Assembly (NCBI RefSeq): GCF_022695515.1
Contig: NZ_JALDPT010000009.1
Coordinates: 1 to 64,000, forward strand
Direction of reading: 5' to 3'
Length of the DNA stretch: 64,000 nt
Source: Phenylobacterium aquaticum
Lineage (GTDB): Bacteria; Pseudomonadota; Alphaproteobacteria; Caulobacterales; Caulobacteraceae
Numbering within the stretch: the first letter of the stretch is position 1; each line of letters opens with the position of its first letter. Made by a program: the position numbers and the translations under genes. The notes under the pieces were generated by a model that did not search any database, was not told the DNA's origin, and was given only the letters and a program-made list of their open reading frames with translations. Of the stretch, positions 46,151 to 55,299 are shown piece by piece.

Positions 46151-47065
46151 GTGGGCGTACTGGATGGCAAGGTGGTGCTGGTCACCGGCGGGGCCGGCGG
46201 CATCGGCAAGGAATGCGCGCTGCTGGCCGCGCGCGAAGGCGCGAAGGTCGTGGTCAATGACCTGGGCGGCTCGGTCGCCGGCGGCGACGTGGGCGATGCG
46301 GGTCCGGCCGAGATGACGGCCCAGGAGATCCGCGCGGCCGGCGGCGAGGCGGTGTCCAATTCCGACAGCGTCTCGGACATGAACGGCGTCAAGCGCATGA
46401 TCGAGCAGGCGATGGACTCGTTCGGCGGCCTGCACGCCGTGGTGAACCCGGCCGGCATCCTGCGCGACAAGATGTTCCACAAGATGGACGACGGCGACTG
46501 GGACGCGGTAATCGCCGTCCACCTGCGCGGCGCCTATAACGTCACCCGCGCCACCATCGAGCACTTCCGCAACCAGGAAGACGGCTCCTACATCCACTTC
46601 ACCTCGACCTCGGGCCTGATCGGCAATATCGGCCAGGCCAACTATGCAGCCGCCAAGCTGGGCGTGATGGGCCTGTCGCGGATCGTGGCCATGGAGGGCG
46701 CGGCCAAGAACGTCCGCTCCAACATCATCGCCCCCTTCGCCTGGACCCGGATGATCGCCACCATCCCGGTGAAGGACGAGGCCTCGGCCCAACGCGTGGC
46801 GCGGATGCAGAACGCCATGCGCGCCGACCAGGTGGCCCAGCTGGCCGTGGCTCTGGCCAGCCCCGCCTCGCCGGTCTCCGGCCAGATCTTCGCGGTCCGC
46901 GGCAACGAGGTCGTGCTGTTCGACCAGCCGCGTCCGGTGAAGTCGCTGGCCCGCATGGAAGGCTGGACGCCGCAGTCGATCCTGGACCACGCCTTCCCGG
47001 CCATGAGCCCGGACTTCACCGACCTCGGCGCCAGCGCCACGGTGTTCCCCTACGATCCGGTCTGA
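46151..47065 (+). CDS. SDR family protein similar to the (3R)-hydroxyacyl-CoA dehydrogenase domain of multifunctional enzyme 2
   Basis: 304 residues from GTG 46151 (upstream GAGGGAGACG). VLVTGGAGGIGKECALLAAREGA, then an acidic Asn-Asp-Leu-Gly-Gly NAD-specific loop (VVNDLGGSVAGGD) as in peroxisomal type 17beta-HSD4 proteins, and ANYAAAKLGVMG with Tyr and Lys. The NNAG motif reads NPAG. The length of over 300 with a tail (ARMEGWTPQSILDHAFPAM) fits this subgroup. Probable role in beta-oxidation or steroid metabolism. It is divergent from malic enzyme. Confidence 0.85.
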   Translation: MGVLDGKVVLVTGGAGGIGKECALLAAREGAKVVVNDLGGSVAGGDVGDAGPAEMTAQEIRAAGGEAVSNSDSVSDMNGVKRMIEQAMDSFGGLHAVVNPAGILRDKMFHKMDDGDWDAVIAVHLRGAYNVTRATIEHFRNQEDGSYIHFTSTSGLIGNIGQANYAAAKLGVMGLSRIVAMEGAAKNVRSNIIAPFAWTRMIATIPVKDEASAQRVARMQNAMRADQVAQLAVALASPASPVSGQIFAVRGNEVVLFDQPRPVKSLARMEGWTPQSILDHAFPAMSPDFTDLGASATVFPYDPV

Positions 47066-47075
47066 TCGCATAGGC

Positions 47076-47103
47076 TCCGCGCCGGGAATCCCTCCGGCGC
47101 GGA
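47076..47103. terminator. Bidirectional hairpin terminator
   Basis: Perfect 10-bp stem TCCGCGCCGG / CCGGCGCGGA with an 8-base loop, between two convergent genes. Confidence 0.65.
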
Positions 47104-47107
47104 CCGA

Positions 47108-47563
47108 TCAGGCGAACTGGGCGTGCCAGCGGATGAGGCCGCCTTCCTTCTCCAGGAACTTGGTCAGGCCCGGCAGGGTGCGGATATAGGCCTTGATCGC
47201 CTTGCCCTTCTCGCCGGGGACCGGCTGGACGTCGAAGGCCTCGCCGCTGAAGTGCTTTGAGACCTTGCCCTTCTGGGCGTCGCTCCAGGTGACCATGACC
47301 CCGGCCAGGCCCTGGGCAATCTTGTCCTGACTGACCGCGGCCGGATGGGTGTCGACCCATTTCTGCAGCGCCTGGCTCTCAGCCGTGGCCATGTAGGTCT
47401 CGGCGATCCAATGCCGGTTGGCGACAATGTTGGAGGCCATGGCGCGGGCCTGATCGCCCACGCCCCGCCGCCCCGAGGTGAACAGCACATCGGGAAACTG
47501 CGCATAGAGCTGCGCCGCCGCCGAACGGGCCGGCTCGGCCAGACCCAGATCCTCAGGCTTCAT
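47108..47563 (-). CDS. Small M15-like (D-Ala-D-Ala carboxypeptidase/endolysin fold) protein
   Basis: 151 residues. The M15 zinc layout can be traced: SGRRGVGDQARAMASNIV (the SGxR...QA motif), SKHFSGEAFDVQPV (S-x-H-x-x-G-x-A-x-D with zinc His and Asp), and RWHAQF at the end (third His). There is no signal peptide, so an intracellular or holin-exported role is possible. Such small M15 proteins occur both as phage endolysins and as chromosomal singletons. No other phage gene is near. Confidence 0.6.
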   Translation of the reverse strand: MKPEDLGLAEPARSAAAQLYAQFPDVLFTSGRRGVGDQARAMASNIVANRHWIAETYMATAESQALQKWVDTHPAAVSQDKIAQGLAGVMVTWSDAQKGKVSKHFSGEAFDVQPVPGEKGKAIKAYIRTLPGLTKFLEKEGGLIRWHAQFA

Positions 47564-47636
47564 CGTCCTCTCCCCTCGCCGTCGTCATATGCGAGGGCGA
47601 GGCTATCGCAACCTGAACGGGATCAGCAAGGCGGCG

Positions 47637-49814
47637 TCACTCCCCCGGATGATAGGTCCGCTCGGTGTGGCCCTTCAGCTGGTCCGGATAGAAATAGACC
47701 TCGCGCAGGTCGCCGGTGGCGTAGCGGGCGGCCTGGTCGTTGAAGTGCTTGGAGGCGGGATCGCCGCTCTCGCCGCCGGCGGTCACGGCGCGGGCCCGGA
47801 CCCGGTCACCGAACTCCACCACCGCCACGAAGCTGTTGCCATAGGTCCCGTAGCGCTTCTTCGTCCCCTCGTCGGCGCGAATGCCGAAGGAGGCGAGCGA
47901 GCCCCACTGGGCCGAGGCGAAGGCCACCGGGATGGAGGGCTTGGCGTCGTCGAAGGGATGGACGATGTCGTCGGTCAGGCGCTGGAAGCGGTTCACCTGG
48001 CCCCAGGGGGTCTTCCAGGTCCCGAAGTCGGCGGTGAGTTTGGTCGTAGCGTCGGCCAGGGCCTGGAGCTTCTGGTCGGCGGTGGAGCGGCCGTCCATCC
48101 AGTCATAGATGGTCACCTCGTCGGCCTTGGCTTCGGCCGCGCCGGTGTTCCACAGGGCCTCGCCCCAATAGACGGCCAGGGTCTGGGCGACGGAGTCGGG
48201 GCTCCAGCGGTCGTCCCAACCCCGCAGGGCGGCGACCTGATCGGCCAGGGCGAGCTTGCGCGGATCGCTCCAGGCGAGCTTGTCCCAGGCCGTGACCAGG
48301 GTGGGGATCAGGCGGGCGAAGGCCGGCTGGTAGGGGTCATAGGCGACCGTCACCAGGCCATCGAGGGTGAGGTCCTTCCGGTCCTTGAGCAGGGCGATGT
48401 AGTGCAGACCACGCGGGTTCTCGCCCACCTGGTCCATGTAGCGCGGATAGTCGCCGATCTTGGGGCTGTACTGGGCCGCGGCCGAATAGGGCCAGTTGTT
48501 GGAGTTGGCGACCCAGCCATTGGGCGGGGCGATCACGCTGGGCGCCTCGTTCAGCGCATGCAGGCCCTGCCAGTCGGTGGCGGGATCGGCGCCGTCCACG
48601 GGCTTGGTGTAGTCGAAGCGGTTGTCCCGCTTGGGCACGAACTGCGGCATGAGCAGGGCAATCTCGCCGCTGGAATCGGCGAACAGGGTATTGTTCGAGG
48701 AATTGGCGCGGAACTCGGCGACCTTCTGGAAGGCCTTCAGGTCGGTGGCCTTGGTGCGCAGGAACGATTGCTGCAGGGCCGCGACCGGGGTGTTCATCAG
48801 CGAGAAGGCGATCCACTTGCCGTCCGCCGCCCGCACGATCGGGCCGTGGTGGGTGCGATAGACGGTGAAGTCGCGGCGCGCCATCGCCCCGTCCGCCGCC
48901 TTGTAGGGCACCGTGATCTTGGAGACCGTGACCGGGCGCAGGTCCTTGCCATAGCGGTAGAACAGCTTGCCGCCCTGATCGACGATGGTCTCGGCGAACT
49001 CGTCGACGGAATCCAGCGTGCTGGTGGTGTGCATCCAGCCGGCGTGGGCGTTGAAGCCCTGATAGACGAAGAACTGCCCCCAGGTGCTGGCCCCGTAGAC
49101 GTTCAGGCCCTGGTCGGAGGTCACTTGCGCCTCGGAGCGGAAGTAGAACGAGGTGTGCGGGTTGATCAGCAGGAGGGCGTGACCGTCCTTGGTGTTGGCG
49201 GGCGCGATGGCCATGCCGTTGGAGCCGGACGGCTCCCAGGGCTTCAGGCCCAGCTCGGTCTCGGTCATGGCGACCTGGCGCTTGCCGTAGAAGGACTCCA
49301 GGCCGCTCAGCGACACCTTCTCGATGTCGCCGCCGATGCTGCCTTCGGAGAAGCTCAGCGCCATCCAGGGTTCGAAGTGGGTGATGACCTGCGGCTTGGT
49401 CTGGGGGTGGGTGGCCAGATAGTAGTTCAGGCCGTCGGCCCAGCTGGTCATCAGCGCCTTCAGCCAGGCGGGGCTCTTGGCGTACTGGGCCTTGAGGTCC
49501 GCAGGATCGATGAACAGTTTCTGGCGCAGGTCCGCATAGATCTGGCTCTCGCCCTGGGCCTCGGCCTGGCGGCCCAGCGCGGTCAGGTAGTTGCTTTCGA
49601 TCCGATGGAAGTCGTCCTCGGCCTGGGCGTAGATCATGCCGAACACCGCGTCGGCGTCGGTATGGCCCTTGATGTGGGCGACGCCCCAGTCGTCGCGGAG
49701 GATGGAGACCCGCGCCGCCTCCGCCTTGAGGCGTCCGGCGTCCGGCGCCGCCTGGGCCAGGGCGGGGGCGCCGGCGATCGCCGCGGCCAGCACGGCCAAA
49801 CCAAGTCTACGCAC
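47637..49814 (-). CDS. Penicillin acylase family protein
   Basis: 725 residues from GTG 49814 (ribosome binding site GGAGG), with a signal peptide (RRLGLAVLAAAIAGAPALAQA), so periplasmic. N-terminal nucleophile hydrolase: the alpha chain begins with VSILRDDWGVAHIKGHTDADAVFGMIYAQAEDDFHRIE and the beta-chain serine is expected in KPWEPSGSNGMAIAPANTK at about residue 205; GSN is the cleavage and nucleophile region. The family includes acyl-homoserine-lactone and aculeacin acylases. Substrate not determinable. Transcribed alone. Confidence 0.88.
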   Translation of the reverse strand: MRRLGLAVLAAAIAGAPALAQAAPDAGRLKAEAARVSILRDDWGVAHIKGHTDADAVFGMIYAQAEDDFHRIESNYLTALGRQAEAQGESQIYADLRQKLFIDPADLKAQYAKSPAWLKALMTSWADGLNYYLATHPQTKPQVITHFEPWMALSFSEGSIGGDIEKVSLSGLESFYGKRQVAMTETELGLKPWEPSGSNGMAIAPANTKDGHALLLINPHTSFYFRSEAQVTSDQGLNVYGASTWGQFFVYQGFNAHAGWMHTTSTLDSVDEFAETIVDQGGKLFYRYGKDLRPVTVSKITVPYKAADGAMARRDFTVYRTHHGPIVRAADGKWIAFSLMNTPVAALQQSFLRTKATDLKAFQKVAEFRANSSNNTLFADSSGEIALLMPQFVPKRDNRFDYTKPVDGADPATDWQGLHALNEAPSVIAPPNGWVANSNNWPYSAAAQYSPKIGDYPRYMDQVGENPRGLHYIALLKDRKDLTLDGLVTVAYDPYQPAFARLIPTLVTAWDKLAWSDPRKLALADQVAALRGWDDRWSPDSVAQTLAVYWGEALWNTGAAEAKADEVTIYDWMDGRSTADQKLQALADATTKLTADFGTWKTPWGQVNRFQRLTDDIVHPFDDAKPSIPVAFASAQWGSLASFGIRADEGTKKRYGTYGNSFVAVVEFGDRVRARAVTAGGESGDPASKHFNDQAARYATGDLREVYFYPDQLKGHTERTYHPGE

Positions 49815-50350
49815 GGGAACCTCCAGCTCGCGGCCTGGCCGCCAGGGTGATGTTGAAACGCGGCCGACCATAGCCATGACCGCCAGCGCCGGCCAAGCCG
49901 GGCGCGCGCTGGTCCAGACGATTCGTCTTCAGTGACTGAGACTCCGTCGCATTCTCGGTTATCGCGGTTCATATACTCACGTTGAGGGCATGAATTCGCT
50001 GAACCTATTCTACTCAAAACGAGTAGGGCGTGAATTGATCCTGCGCCTTCATTGTCAGTGACACCGGGGGCGCCCAAGGATCGCGACCTTAAGAATCCCT
50101 AGTGGAGCCGGACACTTGGCGCCTCCCCAACCCCAGGGCTTTTGCTTGGTTTTACGGGAAAAAACTCAAAAACTGTCGTTTTGCATATCACCACTTTGAG
50201 GGGTCCTGAGAGCAAGAACCCACCCTGGGCGCCTCTCCTGCATGAGACAGCTTTGCAAAATTGAAATATGTGCAATTACTCAGGACATCTTGGAAGATCG
50301 ATGTCGGACGACGGGAGGTCGGCCCGATATCTAATGAGGAGATGACGACC
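49815..50350. promoter_or_regulatory. Long AT-rich intergenic region upstream of the XRE regulator
   Basis: 536 bases without a gene. Contains CTACTC-AAAAC-GAGTAG (50010-50026) flanked by a direct repeat GGGCATGAATT (49986) and GGGCGTGAATT (50026), 40 bases apart. The AT-rich stretch around 50140-50300 is unusual for this genome. It may hold a promoter or small RNA; I cannot say which. Confidence 0.5.
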
Positions 50351-50773
50351 ATGGCCGAGGTATCCAACAAGACCCCAGATCCCATGGATGTCGCCCTCGG
50401 GGCCGCGGTCCGGATTCGCCGCCGCACCATCGGCATGTCGCAGGAAGCCCTGGCCGAGCAGTGCGGGGTGAGCTTCCAGCAGATCCAGAAATACGAAAAC
50501 GGCGCGAACCGGATCTCGTTCTCGCGCCTGGTCCAGATCGCCCGGGCGCTGCGCTGCCGCGTGGTCGACCTCATGGATGTTCTGGACACACCCGGCCACG
50601 ATGCGACGGGCGACCTGGACTTGCTCAGCCGCATGCGGACGCCGGGCGCGCTCGAGCTGCTGGCCGGCTTCGAGCGCCTGCCGCAGGAGGCCCGCGCCTC
50701 GCTGGTCAATTTCATGCGCGCCCTGACCGGGCCGGAAACCGCCGTCTATGCGCGCCACAAAGAAAGCGCCTGA
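50351..50773 (+). CDS. XRE-family helix-turn-helix regulator
   Basis: 140 residues from ATG 50351. GAGGAG lies 9 bases before it, while the ATG at 50342 touches the ribosome binding site. The HTH is VALGAAVRIRRRTIGMSQEALAEQCGVSFQQIQKYENGANRISFSRLVQIARAL, the Cro/C1 type. The C-terminal part (LDLLSRMRTPGALELLAGFERLPQEARASLVNFMRAL) is helical. This pattern (N-terminal XRE plus a helical tail) is common in Caulobacterales. The target is unknown, perhaps its own long leader. Confidence 0.9.
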   Translation: MAEVSNKTPDPMDVALGAAVRIRRRTIGMSQEALAEQCGVSFQQIQKYENGANRISFSRLVQIARALRCRVVDLMDVLDTPGHDATGDLDLLSRMRTPGALELLAGFERLPQEARASLVNFMRALTGPETAVYARHKESA

Positions 50774-50800
50774 CGCACGACACTAGGGTCTGGAAACGCC

Positions 50801-50836
50801 GAAGGGCGCGGTCTCCTTGCCGAGACCGCGCCCTTC
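50801..50836. terminator. Bidirectional terminator
   Basis: Perfect 15-bp stem GAAGGGCGCGGTCTC / GAGACCGCGCCCTTC with a 6-base loop (CTTGCC), then TTCATTT, between the convergent XRE and cold-shock genes. Confidence 0.85.
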
Positions 50837-50859
50837 TTCATTTGGGCGTCAGGCGGGGA

Positions 50860-51063
50860 TCACAAGGCCTGAAGATCGACGGCGGCGATCTTGCCGCGCT
50901 CTTCCTTCAGCTGGAAGCTGACCTTCTGGCCGTCATTCAGGCCGCGAAGGCCCGCCCGCTCGACCGCCGTGATGTGGACGAAGACGTCCTTGCCGCCGTC
51001 ATCCGGCTGGATGAAGCCGTACCCCTTGGTGGTGTTGAACCATTTGACCGTACCCGTGGCCAT
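50860..51063 (-). CDS. cspA: Cold shock protein (CspA family)
   Basis: 67 residues, single OB fold. The RNA-binding motifs RNP1 (KGYGFI) and RNP2 (VFVHI) are intact: [19 protein letters not shown], then [14 protein letters not shown]. It acts as an RNA chaperone. The symbol is generic; Caulobacterales have several paralogues. Confidence 0.95.
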   Translation of the reverse strand: MATGTVKWFNTTKGYGFIQPDDGGKDVFVHITAVERAGLRGLNDGQKVSFQLKEERGKIAAVDLQAL

Positions 51064-51135
51064 AGCGCGCCGTCTCCCTGAGGACCTACCTCAGGTGGCC
51101 AGGGCCGGAAGTTCAGGTCAACCGCAAATCGGCCC

Positions 51136-51774
51136 TCAGCCTGAGGCCAGCACCTTGTCGATCACCGCCTTGGCGTCGGCGCCGGACCAGTCGGCGCCGC
51201 CCATCAGCCGGCCCTTCTCGACGCCGTCCTTGTCGAAGATCACCGTGGTCGGCATGCCCACCGAGGCGGGCTTGAGGTCGTAGGGCAGCTTCATCTTGGG
51301 ATCGCGATAGAAGGTGAGCGGCGCGTGGGTCGCGATGAAGGCCTTGGCCTTGTCGGCCTCGCGGTCGCCGTCGACGCTGACCGGCACGACCATCACCTTG
51401 TCGGTCGGATATTCCGCCGCGAGCTTGGCGAGCGTCGGCATTTCCAGCACGCAGGGCCCGCACCAGGTGGCCCAGATGTTGAGCACCACGACCTTGCCCT
51501 TGAAGTCGGCGATGCGGAGCGGCTTGCCCTCGCCGTCATAGAAGGTGGTGGCCGGCGCGGCGGTGGCGTCCGGGGAAATGGTCAGCTTGGCCATCTCGCC
51601 CTTGGCGACCGACTTGAGGTCGCCATGCGCTGCGGGATTGGAGCTTGCCTGAACGATGATGTAGACAACGGCCGCGACGCCCACCGCGGCGACGCCCCAG
51701 ATGGCCCGTTTCAGCAGGCCGGACCTGGGTTCGCCCCCGTTTCCGCCCTCACCGCTCTTATCGATTTCGCTCAT
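51136..51774 (-). CDS. TlpA-like thioredoxin-fold disulfide reductase
   Basis: 212 residues. An N-terminal transmembrane anchor (residues about 23-42, [20 protein letters not shown]) places a periplasmic thioredoxin domain. The active site is [20 protein letters not shown], with the cis-Pro segment GMPTTVIF. TlpA reduces cytochrome-oxidase copper-site cysteines or cytochrome c apoproteins. ATG 51774 directly abuts the ATG of argH on the other strand, so the 5' leader lies inside argH. Confidence 0.9.
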   Translation of the reverse strand: MSEIDKSGEGGNGGEPRSGLLKRAIWGVAAVGVAAVVYIIVQASSNPAAHGDLKSVAKGEMAKLTISPDATAAPATTFYDGEGKPLRIADFKGKVVVLNIWATWCGPCVLEMPTLAKLAAEYPTDKVMVVPVSVDGDREADKAKAFIATHAPLTFYRDPKMKLPYDLKPASVGMPTTVIFDKDGVEKGRLMGGADWSGADAKAVIDKVLASG

Positions 51775-53201
51775 ATGTCAGACGACTCCTCGCAACGCCC
51801 CGACAAGTCCGCCGCCGACGGCCAGGGCCAGGCCATGTGGGGCGGGCGTTTTACGTCCAAACCGGCGGAATTGATGCAGGCGATCAACGTCTCCATCGGG
51901 TTCGACCGCCGTCTGGCGTCGCAGGACCTGGCGGGGTCGCGCGCGCACGCCGCGATGTTGCGCAAGCAGGGGGTCATTTCAAGCGCCGACGAAGAGGCCA
52001 TCCAGGGCGGGCTGCAGGCCATCGCCGCCGAGATGGAGGCCGGGACCTTCCCGTTCCGCGAGGAATACGAAGACATCCACATGAATGTGGAGGCCCGCCT
52101 GCGCGAGCTGATCGGCCCGACGGCCGGCCGGCTGCACACGGCGCGCTCGCGCAATGACCAGGTGGCGCTGGACTTCCGCCTGTGGGTCCGCGAGGCCTGC
52201 GAGCGCACGATCGCCCAGCTGCGCGACCTGCAGTCGGCCCTGCTGGCCAAGGCCGAGGCCCATGCCGAGACTCTGATGCCGGGCTTCACCCATCTGCAGC
52301 CCGCCCAGCCGGTGACCTTCGGCCACCACCTGATGGCCTATGTGGAGATGTTCGGCCGCGACGCCGGCCGCTTCGCCGATGCGCGCCGGCGGATGAACGA
52401 GTGCCCCCTGGGCGCCGCGGCGCTCGCCGGCTCGCCCTTCCCCATCGACCGCGAGCAGACCGCCAAGCGCTCGGCTTCGACCGGCCGACCGCCAATTCCC
52501 TGGACAGCGTCTCCGACCGCGACTTCGCACTTGAGGCCCTGGCCGCCGCCACCCTGTGCGGGACCCACCTGTCGCGCCTGGCCGAGGAGATCGTGATCTG
52601 GATGACGCCGCAGTTCGGCTTCATCAAGCTGACCGACGCCTTCACCACCGGCTCGTCGATCATGCCGCAGAAGAAGAACCCCGACGCCGCCGAGCTGGTG
52701 CGCGCCAAGGTCGGCCGGCTGCTCGGCTCCTTCACCCAGCTGACCGTGGTGATGAAGGGCCTGCCGCTCGCCTATTCCAAGGACATGCAGGAGGACAAGG
52801 TCCCGACCTTCGAGGCCTTCGACGCCCTGGAGCTGTCGCTCGCCGCCATGGCCGGGATGATCGCGGACCTGGAGCCGGTGGCCGCGCGCATGGCCCAGGC
52901 GGCCGGCGCGGGCTTCTCCACCGCCACCGATCTCGCCGACTGGCTGGTGCGCACCCTGGACATGCCGTTCCGCGACGCCCACCACGTGACCGGCGCGGCG
53001 GTGAAGCGGGCCGAGATCCTCGGCTGCGACCTGGCCGACCTGCCCCTGTCGGAGCTGCAGGCCCTGTCCCAGGGAATCACCGCAGAGGTCTATGACGTGC
53101 TGACCCCGCGGGCCTCGGCCGGCAGTCGCAAGAGCTACGGCGGCACCTCGCCGGAGCAGGTTCGCGCCCAGATCGCGCGCTGGAAGGAGATGCTGAAATG
53201 A
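51775..53201 (+). pseudogene. argH: Argininosuccinate lyase, frameshifted near 52467
   Basis: Cleaves argininosuccinate to arginine and fumarate. Start ATG 51775 (an alternative ATG is at 51835 just before WGGRF, the usual N-terminus). Motifs: [54 protein letters not shown], then after the break [19 protein letters not shown] and the signature [17 protein letters not shown]. The frame shifts after the Lys in TAK; adding one G (AAG[G]CGCTC) restores TAKALGFDR. The repaired protein is about 475 residues, as expected. This is an essential arginine gene, so the break is probably a sequencing error. Confidence 0.93.
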
Positions 53202-53481
53202 CCCTTCGCTCCCTCGCCCTGATCGGCGCCCTCACGCTCGCGGCCGGCGGCCTGTCGGCCTGCGGCAAGCTCGGCGCCCTGGAACGTCCCGGCCCGATCT
53301 TCGGCAAGGGCGGCGGCGCCGACGCCGGCGCCCAGCCGACCCGCTCGATCCGCACCGTCGATCCCCGCGACCGCAACTCCGACCCCGCGCCCTCGCGCAG
53401 CGAGCCGATCGAGAGCACCAACAACCCGACGGCCAGCGGTCCGCAAACGCCATGCCGGACCCGTACAACAACCCGCAATGA
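53198..53481 (+). pseudogene. LptM-like small lipoprotein, frameshifted near 53446
   Basis: Starts at ATG 53198, overlapping the argH stop (ATGA). Short signal peptide with lipobox LSACGKLGALERPGP, so it is lipidated at about Cys 22 and anchored to the outer membrane. The lipobox, the size and the position between argH and lysA fit the LptM (YifL) family that helps mature the LPS translocon. Adding one A to the CAAAC run at 53445-53447 gives a natural tail (NAMPDPYNNPQ) and a stop at 53479-53481 that overlaps the lysA ATG (ATGA). In the raw frame it would run to 53590 with an Arg-rich tail. Confidence 0.75.
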
Positions 53482-54761
53482 ACCACTTCGATCTGCGGGA
53501 CGGCGAGCTGTGGTGCGAGGACGTCTCGCTGACCGCTCTGGCCGAGGCGGTGGGCGCGCCGGTCTATGTCTATTCCTCGGCCACCCTTGAGCGGCACTAC
53601 ACCGTGCTGCGCGACGCCCTGGTCGGGGCGGGCCTGAAGGGCGAGCACGGCGGTCCGCCGCTGATCGCCTTCGCCGTGAAGGCCAATTCCAATGTCGCGG
53701 TGCTGAAGACCCTGGCCCGGCTGGGCGCCGGCGCCGACACGGTCTCCGAAGGCGAGATCCGCCGCGCGCTCGCGGCCGGCATTCCCGGCGAGCGGATCGT
53801 GTTCTCCGGCGTCGGCAAGACCGCCGAGGAGTTGGCCTTCGCGCTCAAGAACGGCGTCTCCGAGATCAATGTGGAGTCCGAGCCCGAGATGCATCTGGCC
53901 TCCCAGGTCGCCCAGTCCCTGGGAACCCGGGCCACCATCGCCATCCGCGTGAACCCCGACGTCTCGGCCGGGGGCCACGCCAAGATCTCCACCGGCAAGG
54001 CCGACAACAAGTTCGGCGTCTCGTTCTCGGAGGCCGAGCGGCTCTATGCCCAGGCCGCCAACAACGCCGGCCTGAAGCCGGTCGGCGTCACCTGCCACAT
54101 CGGCAGCCAGATCACCGACCTCGCCCCCATGGCCGAGGCCTTCGCCAAGATGCGCGGCCTGGTCGAGCGCCTGCGCGCCGAGGGGTTGGGCGTGGAGCGC
54201 CTCGACCTCGGCGGCGGCCTGGGCGTGCCCTATTTCAACCAGCCGACCCCGCCCTCGCCCGAGGACTACGCCCGGATGATCGCCAAGACGATGGGCGGGC
54301 TGGACGTGGCCTATTCCTTCGAGCCGGGCCGGATGATCTGCGCCAACGCGGGCGTTCTGCTGGCCCGGGTGCTGCACATCCATGAACGGCCCGAGGGCCG
54401 CAAGTTCGCGGTGCTGGACGCCGGCATGAACGACCTGATCCGGCCGGCCATGTACGACGCCTATCACGACATCCGCCCGGTCAAGCCGCGGGCCGGCGAG
54501 CCGGTGGTCTATGACGTGGTGGGGCCGATCTGCGAGACCGGCGACACCTTCACACGCGACCGCGCCCTGCCGCCGCTCGCGGCCGGCGACTTGGTGGCCT
54601 TCATGAGCGCCGGCGCCTATGGGGCGGTGATGTCCAGCGAGTACAACAGCCGCCTGCTGGTCCCGGAAGTGCTGGTCAAGGGCGCCCACTGGGCCGTGGT
54701 CCGACCGCGACCGACCTATGAGGACATGCTGGCCAAGGAAGCGCCCGCCCCCTGGCTCTGA
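53478..54761 (+). CDS. lysA: Diaminopimelate decarboxylase
   Basis: 427 residues; PLP enzyme making L-lysine from meso-diaminopimelate. The PLP Lys is in IAFAVKANSNVAVLKTLAR, followed by GADTVSEGEIRRAL. Further motifs are INVESEPEM, GGHAKISTGKADNKFG, CHIGSQITD, LDLGGGLGVPY, EPGRMICANAG and CETGDTF. The start overlaps the preceding stop. Length and motifs match LysA throughout. Confidence 0.97.
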   Translation: MNHFDLRDGELWCEDVSLTALAEAVGAPVYVYSSATLERHYTVLRDALVGAGLKGEHGGPPLIAFAVKANSNVAVLKTLARLGAGADTVSEGEIRRALAAGIPGERIVFSGVGKTAEELAFALKNGVSEINVESEPEMHLASQVAQSLGTRATIAIRVNPDVSAGGHAKISTGKADNKFGVSFSEAERLYAQAANNAGLKPVGVTCHIGSQITDLAPMAEAFAKMRGLVERLRAEGLGVERLDLGGGLGVPYFNQPTPPSPEDYARMIAKTMGGLDVAYSFEPGRMICANAGVLLARVLHIHERPEGRKFAVLDAGMNDLIRPAMYDAYHDIRPVKPRAGEPVVYDVVGPICETGDTFTRDRALPPLAAGDLVAFMSAGAYGAVMSSEYNSRLLVPEVLVKGAHWAVVRPRPTYEDMLAKEAPAPWL

Positions 54762-54768
54762 CGCGGCC

Positions 54769-55299
54769 CTAGTCCATCGCCCCGATGAAGGGCAGGCCGC
54801 GCATCGCGCCGGCCGAGTCCATGCCGTAGCCGACCAGGAACCGCGCGGGCGCGTCCCAGGCCGAGAAGTCGGGCTGGATGGCGCGGGGCTTGGGCCAGGG
54901 CTTGGTGGCGAAGACCGCGGTCAGCACCTCGGCGGCGCCGGCGTCGCGCACCAGGCGGTGGGCTTCCGACAGGGAAAGGCCGGTGTCGAACACGTCGTCG
55001 ATGACCAGGGCCCGGCGTCCGGCCAGGGGCCGCTGCAGGTCGGCCCGCACCTCGCACCGCCCGAGACTGGCGCGCTCGTCGCCATAGGAGGCGAGCCACA
55101 GGGCGTCGAAGCGCACATGGCGGCCTTCGCGGGACAGGGCGCGGGTCAGGTCGGCCGCGAACCACAGGCCGCCGGTCAGCAGGCAGACCGCCACGGTCTC
55201 GTCATCGATGCGCGGCGCGATCTGGCGGGCGAGGTCGGCGACCTTGGCGGCGATCTCGGCCTCGGTCAGCAGGACCACGGGAACGGGGGCGTCACTCAT
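54769..55299 (-). CDS. hpt: Purine phosphoribosyltransferase (hypoxanthine type)
   Basis: 176 residues. The PRPP motif is RRALVIDDVFDTGLSLSEAHRLV, with an N-terminal LTGGLWFAADLTRAL loop; the closing segment has PARFLVGYGMD. The type I PRT fold makes IMP or GMP from hypoxanthine or guanine and PRPP. It overlaps the end of the zinc-ribbon gene by eight bases and shares its transcript. Confidence 0.85.
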   Translation of the reverse strand: MSDAPVPVVLLTEAEIAAKVADLARQIAPRIDDETVAVCLLTGGLWFAADLTRALSREGRHVRFDALWLASYGDERASLGRCEVRADLQRPLAGRRALVIDDVFDTGLSLSEAHRLVRDAGAAEVLTAVFATKPWPKPRAIQPDFSAWDAPARFLVGYGMDSAGAMRGLPFIGAMD

